Assembly: GCA_022578605.1 (NCBI GenBank)
Contig: MU394101.1
Coordinates: 124,001 to 188,000 of the forward strand
Reading direction: 5' to 3'
DNA from: Camillea tinctor
Taxonomy: Eukaryota > Ascomycota > Sordariomycetes > Xylariales > Xylariaceae
DNA length: 64,000 nt
Shown here one piece after another: positions 49,904 to 61,506 of this stretch. Positions within the stretch are counted from its first letter, which is position 1, and each line of letters opens with the position of its first letter. A program made the position numbers and the translations under genes. The notes under the pieces are model-generated. The model saw only the letters and a list, made by a program, of their open reading frames with translations, had not been told where the DNA came from and did no database searches.

Positions 49904-50577
49904 GTGGAAGTTTCGACACTATTAGATCTATCTCTGATCAGCAACATAGACAACAAAGGCGCTTTCTTAGATTACTTTTTTCCGAAGTTCAACCCTCGTG
50001 ACTATTCAGACATTTGTGGATATCTTGAAGGGCTTGGCGAAACTGAGCAGGTGAGCTTGCTTAATCTTGTGTTGACTGTAAATACATGGGAATAACCAAT
50101 GGAGCAGATATTTTTGATCGACGATAGGGAATCTATGAGAGACAATAAGAAAGCTATATCTTTGGCAATCGGTGTTCTCGGCAAATTTCTCAAGCATAAA
50201 ACACCTAAAGATAAACCCCTTCGAGTTCAAGCTGCTTCAAATCGGTTCAAAGACGCGGGGAACAAGACGAGAAAAATTGAAGAAAGGGATAGAAATTTTG
50301 CGTTTTGACGCTAAAGAGGAATATCTAGAGATCAGGCTTACGGCGTTGGTAGAAGATATTATAAAAAGGGGGAACGATAATACACCTGTCTTTATCTTCA
50401 TCCTCACAGATTCAAACTGGGATCCTGAAACCCGTCAGCTCACACAAACGATCGAGGCACTAAATAAGCATGCGGGAGCAACAATTTTAAATCCTTCCAA
50501 GGTCTCTATCCAATTCATGATTTTTTGGAAATGATTCCATCAAAGATACTTTGCAAGAAAAGTATGCTCGAAACTAA
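49904..50577 (+). pseudogene. vWA-like domain gene with two frameshifts
   Basis: Exon 1 (49904-50050) reads MEVSTLLDLSLISN and ends GLGETEQ; a 57-nt intron joins it to 50108, giving FLIDDRESMRDNKKA, the DxxxSM start of a von Willebrand A fold. Near 50205-50215 the frame breaks: the same protein continues one frame over as NPFEFKLLQIGS and later PVFIFILTDSNWDPETRQL, the second and third conserved strands of such domains, then SIQFMIF. A second break at a run of six T (50521-50526) shifts it again to GNDSIKDTLQEKYARN and a TAA at 50575-50577. Because sensible sequence resumes across each break, this is one gene with two single-base indels (or two assembly errors). The metal-site residues DxSxS are only partly kept (DDRES). 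Role unknown; vWA folds usually bind proteins. Confidence 0.65.
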
Positions 50578-50831
50578 CCTAGAATTGTTAAGCTTCCGGG
50601 CTGTGGATGGCACCAGCATCTAAGTTTCGCTGATTGGACCCGGGGTTTTCCTCTTACAGGCAATTTCGAGACTTAGCCAGTCACATAGGTTATATAAGTA
50701 GGCAGGACAAGCCCAACATTCCATTCCTGATCTAGTCCCATTGCATCCACCCAAAACTACCACCATTCAATACGAATAGAATATGGTTTATCTACCCAAT
50801 TCGGCATCACAAATTCATCTCAATAAAGACA

Positions 50832-51169
50832 ATGCCTACGTCCATGGTCTCAATGTACCGATTACGCGAGATTGACCTGAGACAGTACTTGCAACAGATA
50901 TTTGACAACGATTACAAAATAAGAGTACGTCAAGTAAACGGCGAAATATATCATCATAAGCTAACCTTGCCTTCTTTTTTTTTCAGCGGGCTCACGAGTA
51001 TTACGTGATTACCGCACCACATGTGCTCACCGAGGTAAATCTTCAGGAAACGATCGCTGTGCGTGTAGAGAGTTTCTAACATCATTACTATTCTCAGAAT
51101 GACGAGTTACAGATAATGAATGTGAGGGTGAGGGAGCCGCGGATCAATAAATACGGTGAATGGGAATAA
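50832..51169 (+). CDS. Mini-gene B, 70-aa three-exon protein
   Basis: Three tiny exons, 50832-50924, 50987-51034 and 51098-51169, all phase 0 with good splice signals (GTACGT..TTTCAG, GTAAAT..CTCAG), encode 70 aa. The product starts MPTSMVSMYRLREIDLRQYL, continues with HEYYVITAPHVLTE and ends KYGEWE. It has no signal peptide or membrane helix. It aligns with mini-gene A upstream of the CorA-like gene: the L-R-x-x-D-L-x-x-x-L-x-x-x-F block precedes the first intron in both, and the aromatic pair plus Pro/Leu/Glu block follows it. Too short for automatic gene finders that use length cut-offs. Function unknown. Confidence 0.55.
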
Positions 51170-52534
51170 TGTAATAGCATCTTGACCACAGGACGTATTG
51201 GGGTGCCCTGTAGTTTAATTTCGACTGCTAAGTTGATGAAGCGGAGCAGAGGTGTCGAGTTAGTTACGCAGACCCGTGACAGATCACATGGAGTTTTCCA
51301 ATAATGATATGATTAGTTTTCCATCTAAATATTCATGTGTTGTAGCCGTGATCGTTAGAATATTACGAAGTAGCCCTTAAAAGCATCATGGGGCCATCTA
51401 CGACTAACTCAAGTTGTTCAACTAACAATATAACCTTAGCACTCCCGCAGCAGCTTGCACATGTCAATGGTCATCTATAGTAATTCGGAAACCATGCGTA
51501 TAAACTAAATACATATTACCTAGTAGCCACGGTCTAAAATACGTAGTAGTTTAGTCACTAACCAATCTCAATATAACAACACTTTTCTTACCACCAACCA
51601 ACTTCCCATCAGAGCCCTTCATGTTGAAAGACCTGGATATTAGCGGATAATAAGAAAAAGGTTTGGAGGGCTGGATGTTGGTCAACTTTGTTGTAGCCGC
51701 AATAATTAGCTTCTTACTATTTATATATTCGTGTTTCCCTGCATTCTGTTACCCAATAAGTCTATGTATGTAAGTAGACTTGCGGCATGGCCCACTTATA
51801 CACATCAACGATTAATGTTGAAGTTGAAAAATAGTGTAATGGAAACGCCGCACCCCATTTTTCACTCCTCATATCTCTTCGTATAAAAAAAAAGAGAGAG
51901 GGAGCAATTGAGCATTCAAGCAGCAGAGAGCTCGTGGACAATAGGATGCGGGGGATACACATCTTACTCCACCTGTGTGGGTATTCGAGACCCGTTTTGC
52001 CGGTTGAATCCGACTCTCCGGAGAGTCTACGAGTATATTCCATACCTACCACTTGGTGCTGTGGGCTGACATCATGTTCTGACCAATACGAGAAAAAGTA
52101 ACTGGTGATGTCTTTCCCTTTGCGGTAAAAGAAACAAGCCATACCGGCACTCCAACGTGGCTGCGTGGGATCGTGGATCGTATTGCTAAGCTTTGGAGGC
52201 GGAGTCTGGTCTTGGTTTACACAGTATGTACATATGTAATGCAGTCAAGGTTACTATATTTACCCTGCTAGTGGAGGTTAGTCGGTGCACATCTGCCGAT
52301 AGCTCCAGCACTAGTAGGGCACTTATACGCACTATACGCACTATACACACTTGTATATAACCCCTCGCTCATCCTCTCTACTACCAACCTCCTATTCTCT
52401 CTATCACACACTCAACTCCCATCTACAACACTATATATATATATACTACGCACATATTCTCTATTGCTCTCACTTTTTCTACTCATTAATCTTAATCGTT
52501 AGTAAAAAAGACCACTCACCTCTCGCTCTTCAAC
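51170..52534. other. Intergenic region
   Basis: AT-rich, with the promoter of the small secreted-protein gene at its right end. No gene seen. Confidence 0.6.
52353..52360 (+). promoter_or_regulatory. TATA-like element
   Basis: TATATAA about 180 nt before the ATG at 52535, followed by a C/T-rich leader. Confidence 0.4.
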
Positions 52535-52986
52535 ATGCAACTCTCATCCATCCTCGCAACCGTCGGCGTCCTCGCCATGACCGGCAGTGCTGCGGTGATC
52601 CAGCGCCAAAACTCCTACGTCGGTGACCTCAGGACCTTCGACGGCGACGACTGCTTCACCGGCAACCAGGGCGTCAACACTTTCCTCCAGTCAGACCTCG
52701 ATGTCTGCACGCCCTACACGACCTTCAATTCGATAACCGCCCACGTCGTCGATGGCTATACCCGTAAGTGACTCCCCATTAACCTGTCTATACAGCGGTT
52801 CTTATTGCTTTATACTACATACACACTATAGTACTAACGAGTTGCCCAGTCTACGCATACACCGATGCCAGCTGCTCGGGCGCGGGGCAAGCCATCCCCT
52901 CCTCGCCGATAGGCGGCACTGACCAACCCTGTGGTAAGGCCGAGGGCGCGCCTTTCGTCGCCTACAAAGTCGTGAAGAACGCATAA
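52535..52986 (+). CDS. Small secreted cysteine-containing protein
   Basis: Predicted 121 aa in two exons, 52535-52763 and 52850-52986; the intron begins GTAAGT, has an ACTAAC branch site and ends CAG. The N-terminus is a clear signal peptide (MQLSSILATVGVLAMTGSAA) followed by a possible Kex2-type site (VIQRQ). The mature protein of about 98 aa has four Cys, in DDCF, DVCT, ASCS and QPCG, enough for two disulfides, and is Gly/Ser/Thr-rich. A TATA-like element and a pyrimidine-rich leader precede it. The size and layout are those of fungal small secreted proteins, some of which act in host or microbe interaction, but no family was recognised. Confidence 0.8.
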
Positions 52987-53788
52987 GCGGCCCTCTTGAC
53001 GTTAAAAATCAAGGCTTCACTTGGTTTTATGAGACTATGGGGTTGGGGGGAAGGGACACTGCATCTTATATTCACTAAGGCGTTCGGTTTGGCATTTGGT
53101 TTTTGGGGGAATCGGAGTCTCAAGTTTGAAACTTATCACTTAGACTGATAGCATTTGCGTGATCATTAGCACTCATTTATGGATATGGGATACCTCAAGT
53201 AAAAAGAGATGAAAGATATATATATAATTACTATTGCGAGCAGCATCTAGTATATAAAAAATAAGCCAAATAAGACAGATAGTGCTTAATGCAATACAGA
53301 GCGGGTATCGGAAACCATTGATCATGCACAAAAACATACAATGCCTAGGTATAGGTAATTCATAAACTAGATAGAACGTGGTGTACATTATGCATAGGTT
53401 AGAGTGGACATTAGATTGATAAGCTGATGGGGAAAGAAAAAGGGGGCCCTTTGTCTTCTATATCTTACCCTTCTAGGATGGCTCGATTTCTCCAACCCCT
53501 ATCACGCCTTCTTAGTTAATAGAATGAACAGAGTTCGATATAATACTCAGGGAAGCAACGACAAATCTACCTAGGGTTAGGTACTGAACCAGTGATCTCT
53601 AGCTACAGTTAGGAGCGAGGGGGGAGACGGTGGCATTTTCTTCCATTACATTTACATCAACACCTCAATATTGACTTGATCCCTTCGCCGCTATACTACC
53701 CTAGCCGTTCTTCACATCTATCACATCAACTTAGTGCTTACTTCTAGAGCCGTTTCTATTGAATACGGTTTCACTAAGCTCTAAAGTT
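52987..53788. other. Intergenic region
   Basis: AT-rich 3' flank of the secreted-protein gene and 5' flank of the zinc-finger relic. No gene seen. Confidence 0.6.
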
Positions 53789-54937
53789 ATGTCTTCTGAG
53801 ACAGTTAACAAGATTTACGAGTGCTAATTTTGCGTTGCCACCTTCACAGCCATGAAGACTCGCCGGAAACACAATAAAGGCGACCACCCCCGATGCCCTG
53901 TCTGCCATGTCAGATTTGAAAGTGGAGCTGCCTTTGCGGCTCACCAACAGCTTACCTCTCACAGATATTGTAGGGAGTGCCGGATCCCTTTCAAGCACTG
54001 CCAGGCACATGTCGAGCATGTTCAGAAGCAATCTCACGCCACGAGCCTGCTTTGCCAGAGTTGTAGCCGTCCATACCCCCACCCCGAGGCTTTCGAAACG
54101 CATTGTTGCGACTGCAGTGGCTTCTTTAAGAGCTGAATGGGCCTCGAGAGTCACCGTCAAGCTAAAAAGCACAATGTCACTCCCGAAGTTAGTTCAGCTC
54201 TAAAGCAGGCACCAAGGGCCCCAGCCTCAGCACCACGTATCTATAAGCACGAACCAGATTCACTAAATAACATGAAGGTTCAGGTGAAGGAAAAAGATGT
54301 CGATGAGCGACTTAATCTTGCATCAGTTCCGTCCTTACCGAATCATAATATTAAACGCAAGGCCGAAATCAAACAAGAGGCCGATATAAACATCCACTCC
54401 GGAGAGGAAAGCACAAGGTACCCCAGCCATTTACCGGGAAAAAACAACTCTATCTGCATCCTCACGGCCCTCAGCCGGGTATCGCGAATTCTACATCATC
54501 CATGCAGCATTGCCGCAGCTATTCTAGCCTTGTAGGTATCCCAAGGACTGATAATCACATCACCAGAAACCCTCCCCAAGGCCTAGTATTCGATCCTTTT
54601 CTAGTTCCACAGATGGCCCCCCAGTCCATCTCTCAGCAGACAGAGGAGAATATGGTTCTACATCCAGCACAAAGATCGTTCAGAGCTTCTCAACAGATGC
54701 CCGGTCACCAAACACTCTCCAAGTGCTCTATGTGTGGACATGTAGGTGTCCCTCAGGATACGTCTGGAAAGAAGCCTCTACATTCGAAGCAGCAATAACA
54801 GACGCGTCCGGGGCCATCTATCAAGATCGAGAGTCGAAGTCTGTCGCCGATAAGATCATATTAAGCACGGGCTTCACTATTGCAATATGTGCAAGGGAAA
54901 GAGTATATTTTCAGACCACCTTGTACGATTTCATTAA
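53789..54937 (+). pseudogene. Decayed C2H2 zinc-finger gene
   Basis: The frame starting MSSETVNKIYEC at 53789 meets TAA at 53825, inside the first Cys pair of a zinc finger, then resumes as FCVATFTAMKTRRKH. Intact-looking fingers follow: CPVCHVRFESGAAFAAH, YCRECRIPF and LCQSCSRPYPH. Another stop, TGA at 54134-54136, falls inside the next finger, which continues in the same frame as MGLESHRQAKKH. The rest drifts between frames (protein-like sequence in another frame from about 54470 to 54795), and a last finger, YCNMCKGKSIFSDHLVRFH, ends with TAA at 54935-54937. At least two in-frame stops and one shift make the gene inactive as it stands. The stops are explained by CAA-to-TAA and TGG-to-TGA, the C:G-to-T:A changes of repeat-induced point mutation. 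The intact gene would have encoded a nucleic-acid-binding protein. Confidence 0.7.
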
Positions 54938-57541
54938 ACCTTAGCCCTCAAATGGGAAGATATTTTAAGTTTCAAGCTTCATGATATCTATATTGGCAAA
55001 AAAAATAGTTGTGTCAACTAAGACGAACCAAAGTGAGCATCTAACCTAGGTAAAAGGGCGTAATAGGGATGATCATGTGTGACTATTAGCAAGAAAGTGT
55101 CTATATACCTAAGTGCACTTAATCCTAGACTTATATACGTAATAAACAGAGAGGCAGCTATATTCAATCAAAATATTCCTACCTGGTAGGTAAGCTGGTA
55201 TTGGTATCTATGACTTGTACGTGTGGGTTACTGTACTTACCCCTCAGCGTACCCGGTAGTATGGAACCACCCCGGACACGAGGTAGCAAATGCGAAGTTG
55301 TTGGTGCTTATCTAGGGTTCATTGCATGTCTCGTTTAGTACTAAGCAAAACCCCTCTCCCTGGCTTGCCCGTAGGCCTGCTTCCGTATGTACAAGGGTTG
55401 TGGTTATGGCCTTTGTTGAGCTGCAAGTTAGATTTACCGGTCTGTTCTATATCTGCCTCCTTACCTACCTGCCTCCTGAGACATTTTAATGAGCTGCCAA
55501 AATATATATTAACTCAGCCTTTATATGCGACAATCCGAACCCATCAGCTTTCGTCCCCCTGTTTCTAGGTTGTGTTGTACCGATGCGAGGGAGGAGGGGG
55601 AGGCGAAGCCAAATACGAGTCGCCCCCAACTTGGGGTCGCGATGGAATGGAGTAGTACCATACAGTTGCATGCCGAACGCAACCAACAATACTGGTGCCA
55701 GCATAGGTTACATGCGCACATACATACCTGACAGTATGTACCGAGGTAGTAGGATGTATAGCACATATCTATTTGGGGGTTAGACACTGCCTGCCTACCT
55801 TAAAGATACCGAAGCTATAATGCCTACATGAGTTGCTGGGTTCAGATGTAAGGCATGCTGCTTTAAGCCTGACTCTGCCTTCAGTACATAGCCAGGTACT
55901 TTGTGCCAGAGAATAATATAATATTTGTACCTGTCTTTGCGCATGACAATGTTTAAATTTACATCCCAGTTTTGCGACTCCTGGTGATCCCGTGGTCTGG
56001 ATCACATATGATTTAAGAGCGAGGTTATGTTGGCATGTATACCCCTCGCTTCGAGGGAGGCTGATGGCCAGTATAAGTAAGTCAGAGAGTGTCCATATAA
56101 TATAAGAAACAGTCGATACAACCCAGACAAGACGGTATAGATGATGATAAGAATATGCTTCGGAATCCAGACGCAGTAGTAGCTTGAAACGATTTAGGGC
56201 GACTCCCTTTAGGAAAAAAACTGGAGGCTGAAACCACGGCTCTTGTTTTAACCTTAATGTTCCTTCGCTCCAGAAGAGCGTGTCCCAGTTCTGCTGTGAT
56301 GACAGGAAGGAATATCAAGAGATATAGAAATAAACATGGAGCAAACAGAGGAGACTGTCGAGGAAAGGGGCCAATCAGGATTCTTATATACACCAAGACA
56401 AGAATACACGACCGTAGTGCACTCTGATTACACCATGGAACTTATAAGGTGGTAATAAGCCTGAAATTGGTCATCATCTATGGAGTTTAGTATGTGTCAC
56501 ATACTACAAATATCGCTCAACCTGTGGAATCGTATTACCGTCTAAGCCGTACACCTAATGTCTGTTAAGAATCTTGAACTACTACATATGGGCCAGTTCA
56601 AGCAACGTACTGGCTTGTTATGTCTTGTCTAGACCGAGATAACCATATATGGCTGGACTTTCCTGAATGAATCTAACTATTCTTCCATTTTTGATGTCTT
56701 GAGTAGTTTTATAAGAATTGGGGGATAAAGTGGACCGAGATTCTGGGTATAGGTAGTTGCTTTAAACGATATAATTTCACTCTATACAACTTTTTATGCC
56801 TGTGCAATCAACAACCTGGTGGGAAGGACAGATCCAGACAAGGTCAAAAGCTACACCAAGACAGTCAATTGTTGTCCATCCTAACCCGACTGCAATAAAA
56901 GCGGCGTGAGCGCTAGACCCGGTTCAGCCGACAAACAACATCTTGGGATAACTGAAGAAGTGCAGGGTGGTATTTGGGGTGGTCATCACATTGTTGGAGG
57001 AAGAGACATACCTAAAATATCCTCCTGCACGACAGGGGCACTGGCTATTGATGAATTCCATCCAGTGTAAACAGGTAGCTTCTATTTCATCAACCAACAC
57101 CGTACTACCTTGCCTACTACCGCCTCTGTGCCTACCTACTACCTATCTTCCTCGTCGAGGGTTACAAAATGGCCAACTCAAGTCTTTGCCTCATTTTGTT
57201 TAATTACTTACTCATTCCTCACTGTTCCTCTCTCCTGTCCCTTGTGTAACATCCTCATCTCTAACCTAGGCCGTGATCGTGATCAAAGAGCATTTGGATA
57301 ATATCTAATCCTATTAAAATTTACAATACTCCTTATTTCCCTCGAATCCTAACCCATATTTTCACCTCGTGATTTTGACAGTTCAAAGGTTATACCTTTT
57401 TGCTTTCACGTTTTTTGACAGCTAAAGCGCGAAGCTCAGCGGGAAAAGGGGAGAGCACAGCGAGGTAGCACCGAATCACACCAACCTACCCCGTTTCCAT
57501 CCAGGAGGAACCGAACCTCTCAGACGAGGAAGGTTAGAAAT
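54938..57541. other. Intergenic region
   Basis: AT-rich spacer with no convincing coding frame. The last 150 nt are the leader of the CVNH-like gene. Confidence 0.55.
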
Positions 57542-58613
57542 ATGGCATGCCATTCCCTTTTTCTCGCTCTCCTGGCGCTACTCGCCCATGCTGCTGCCTT
57601 AGCAGCAGACAGCAGCAGAGACTTCGGGAGCGCCATCACCAGCAGAGAGTGGCACGGCTTCAACGAGTCGTGCGCGTCGTGGCACACAGAGCCTACAGCG
57701 GATGGGTCGCAGATCCTGCTCGTGGCGCGGTGCTACGATGGCGGCGGGACGGACGACGAGCATGTCGTGTGTTCACAGTTGGATTTGAATAAGTACGTTT
57801 TGAACTTTTGCCCCTTTCTTGCCCCTTTTTGGTTTCTTCATAACTCTCTCATTCTGTCTGTCCTGAAAGTACCACTCTGCGCTGCTTATTTTCTTTGAGT
57901 AGCATGTTTAAAATAAGAAGGGCGAGGAAAGGCTGTTTAGGATGAGATATGAGGTGAGAGGTATGGGACATAGGTTAGTGTATGTAGGTTATGTCAAGTT
58001 ACAGTAGATATCTAAGCTATGGGGCAGAGAAGAAAGGAAGTAGGAATGAGCTTCTTGTCAGTTCTCATTATAGTTCATCACACATCTTGCCCCAACTCTC
58101 GCTCCTGGGCCCTGGGCTTGTAGTCTTACTCATTCTCTTTCTTTTTTAAAACCCCTTATTCGATTCCATCTCCTTACTCCCCAACCCCAGTAGCATTCCA
58201 CCAACCGCTAACTTTCTGAATAGCTGTCTCGCGCCCCTCCCTGGCGACTGGAACTGGCTACAGGAGCTCGGCCCCAAGGATGCCCCCGATGACACCAAGT
58301 TCTTCCCGAGCATCTGCTCTCAGGCCATGATCGACACGGGCCCGACCTCGTCCACCACCAGCACTGAGACTGTCATGGGCACTATATGCAACAAGATCGG
58401 TGAGGCCGGCACTATCCATGGCAGCGTCGATATAGGTAACATTATTCTCTTCCTGCTACCGCCCTCTTTTGAATATGATGAGAAAATAAAGATAAATGAG
58501 AGAGAAAAGAATTCGACTAACATAAGTTACTTTTAGCTCCGGCTGTGGTTAATTGGAGCGGATACCTGGCTTGTGTAGGCATCACCGGGACGAAGTCTAC
58601 GCTTTGTCGTTAA
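57542..58613 (+). CDS. Secreted CVNH-like protein
   Basis: Predicted 179 aa in three exons: 57542-57792, 58224-58435 and 58537-58613. The first intron (431 nt) is unusually long for the window. Residues 1-21 are a signal peptide (MACHSLFLALLALLAHAAALA). The mature part reads FNESCASWHTEP.. ILLVARCYDG.. SQLDLNNCLAPLPGDWNW, the cyanovirin-N homology pattern of Cys, L-x-A-x-C, L-D-L-N-x-C and a G-x-W end; the LDLNNC joint is formed exactly by the first splice. Downstream Cys (ICSQ, ICNK, LACV, LCR) suggest more disulfides. Fungal CVNH domains often bind mannose-type glycans, which is the likely but untested role. The exon 3 part, ending TKSTLCR, fits a compact C-terminus. Confidence 0.75.
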
Positions 58614-61506
58614 ATGTATCCGAGGTAGATTTATCGTACTTCTTTTTTCAATTATATGTATTTTTTGTTCTTAGAACTATCACGTTAAAGGGAAGTAGGC
58701 ACTGCGAGTCTTGTTTGCATGTCTCTTTTTTCATGATTAGATCTCTTTAATAAGAAGGCGAAATCAGGGGTCACTCAACAAAGGGTGAATCGAGGGATAT
58801 GGGATATCAGTTAATAAAGTTACAATATAGTATAGATCCCAGAGATAAATGTTTGAGTTATTAAGTAAATTATCAACTACAACTAGGTCCTATAGTCACT
58901 ATTACTTAACGGCTGACTATCGTAATTATAGCTATGCATCTTTCTACTGACCTTTCAACGTTGGAGAGCCGTACGTTCCCAGTATCGTTCAGAACTACTC
59001 ACGGAGTACCCTGATAAATCCCATGGTATTACTCTATACATCGATGCACACTGACATGCTATATAATCTCATTGGGGAAATCTAACATTATTATATCTTG
59101 CCTCATCCACCCTGTGATAGCTTTCTATATCCCCAGTTCCTCATAAGATAATTTGGTTTCACATCTCGGTTTATAAAGATAGATCTTATTAAGTTCTGGA
59201 AGGTGATAAAACACTAGGCATTAACTCCAGGAAAGAAGACGTGTATCTACCACATAAGATAATCATCCAGTGTAGATGAGCACCTTACATAGCTTCCATC
59301 CCCTTGAGAGAAATAGACCTTTAAAGCTAAATCTACCTTCCTACCAGACTAAAACTTCCTAAGTAGCCTCCAGATATTACAAGTATCGAGCATATCTATA
59401 TATACAACTCCCTTACTCATTGATAAAAACTCACATCACTTGCCCTCTTAAATTGTCCCCTATTTCTTCGAATTTCATACCCGTTTGTTTTCCTTGCACG
59501 CACTAAACACATTATTATACGCAAAAGATGTATAAGTTATTTATTATAGATAGATTCCACATCATCGCTCAGAACTACCCATGAAGCAATGGGAAGAGAG
59601 TTAGTTCCAATCCGCAATGACTGACTCGGAACTCGCCTCTCATTCGTGTATAAACCCCTTTCATTGCTATCCAAACCCAAAGACAATCCAATCCAAGCTC
59701 ACTCGTACCCGCCTAAGTATAAGAAACAGGGTGAGCATGAGGGAACAGGTAGCGAGAGCCAAGGGCCAAAGATACATAAACAGATAGAGTAGAAGTTGGT
59801 TACCAATAGACTTTAGCTAACCTAGCCATAGTCAATTGAGTAGGTAAAGCAGAGAGAGAGAGGCGGTTAGACTTTGAACTCCCCTTCCCAACCTTTATCC
59901 CTCTTCGCCCTCTCTCCGAATCCTCCCCTTTCTAACTAAACTGCAGGAACACTCATGCCCATACGGAAAAAAAACACCAGGCTAGTTCCCCAGGAGGAGT
60001 CCTGAAAAGAAAGTAAGTAAGAGATTCAACGTCCTACCCCCTATCCCCCTTTCTTGCTTTAAAAATGAAATGAACAAATAAATCCTCCCATCACACCTAG
60101 CCCCCTATTCCTCCCCCCATTCCTTCCCATACCACTCCTAACCCCCTGTCCTCTTACCCCTTAATCCCCCTCCACTATCCCCATCCTACCTCCCAATCTC
60201 CCACTTCACCCTACCCTACCCTACCATCATCCTTCAACCTCCCTTTCCCCAGCCTTCCTCCCCCACGAAATCAAATAGCACCATAACCCTTTGCCTACCT
60301 CTTTCCTTTCAACGCCATCTCCCTTACCATAGATCTCCAATCCCCCCAGTCTCTATCCTCAGGAATACCAAAACCCCAACGGGGAATGGAGATGCATCAC
60401 ACACATCCCCAAACCACCCCTATCCCCCAAAACTCCTTTCCTTTCCCTCCCCCTTTCAAAGCAGCAGAGACATAAGGGGAAAGGGAGAGAGAGAGAAATA
60501 GGTCGGCTGCCTAACCTAGGTACACATCACAAAAAAAAAAGGGGGGGTAATACTTTTCCTTACTCCCCTTCCCTCCCCCTTTTGAAACAAGAAGACGACC
60601 TTAGACCTTACCAGATTCGAATTCAAACTCAAGACCAAGTCCAATAACCTGCCCTAACCTAGAATTTTTAAAAATAATCCCCCCCCCCCTTTCTCTCTTC
60701 CTCCTAAGTTAGTTATGTTAGTCCCCTCAGCAAACCGCTACTTAATCACCAATTTACGTTTTACTTTCATACTTTCATTTCACTCCACTCATCACAGCAC
60801 CCTCATATTTACCATATTTATATTCATATTCATATTCATTTCTTAAGTCCCATCAACTCCCCTCCCCTCCCCTCCTCTCCCTTTCCGAATCCAACAACAA
60901 CTCACTTAACCTCAGTTCACATCACCTAATCTACGTAAAAACCGCAGCACAGCACAGCACAGCACATTACACACACACGAAAAGTTTTACTCGCAATCAC
61001 TACTTACTACACCATCAACATCACCATCAAGTCCCCCCCCCCTCCCCCTTAAAAAAAGAGAAAAAAAAGACAAACCGATAATACCTTTAACAAGACAAGC
61101 CCAAGAATCGAATCGCATCGAATACGCAAAACCCACCTTCGAAAAAAAAAAAGCCACGATAAACACAGTAGTCCTAAGAAAGAAAGAAAAGAAAACCACT
61201 TTAAAGAACCAATACCTAAACAAGTTTTTAAGAAGGAGGCAAGAAAAAAGATTTTCTCTTTTTTTTCATAATATCAAATCGCGCTTTGTTGTTTTGTTTG
61301 TTCTAAAAAAAAAAAAAAGAATTGTAAAAGAACAAGAAGACGAGAGGTTAAAAAAAGAGAGAATAAAAGTTCCTTTTCCATGTTTGTTTTTCTTCCCTAT
61401 GTTTAAGAAAGGAGAAGAAAAATCAAAAACAAACAGGTATAGAAACCCTTTCCTCCTTTTCCTTCCCCTTTTCTTTTTTTTTTCAAATCAATTCTCTCCT
61501 TTTTTT
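58614..61506. other. Gene-free region beside CCR4
   Basis: AT-rich to about 59600. From about 59880 to 61060 the plus strand is strongly pyrimidine-rich (long C/T runs), then poly-A/T-rich with an AGCAC pentamer run at about 60945-60966. The right end presumably holds the 3' untranslated region of CCR4. No gene seen. Confidence 0.55.

Noticed and set aside
55290..55568. 92-aa plus-strand frame
   Set aside because: Cys/Leu-rich chance frame in AT-rich spacer without signal peptide or splice support.
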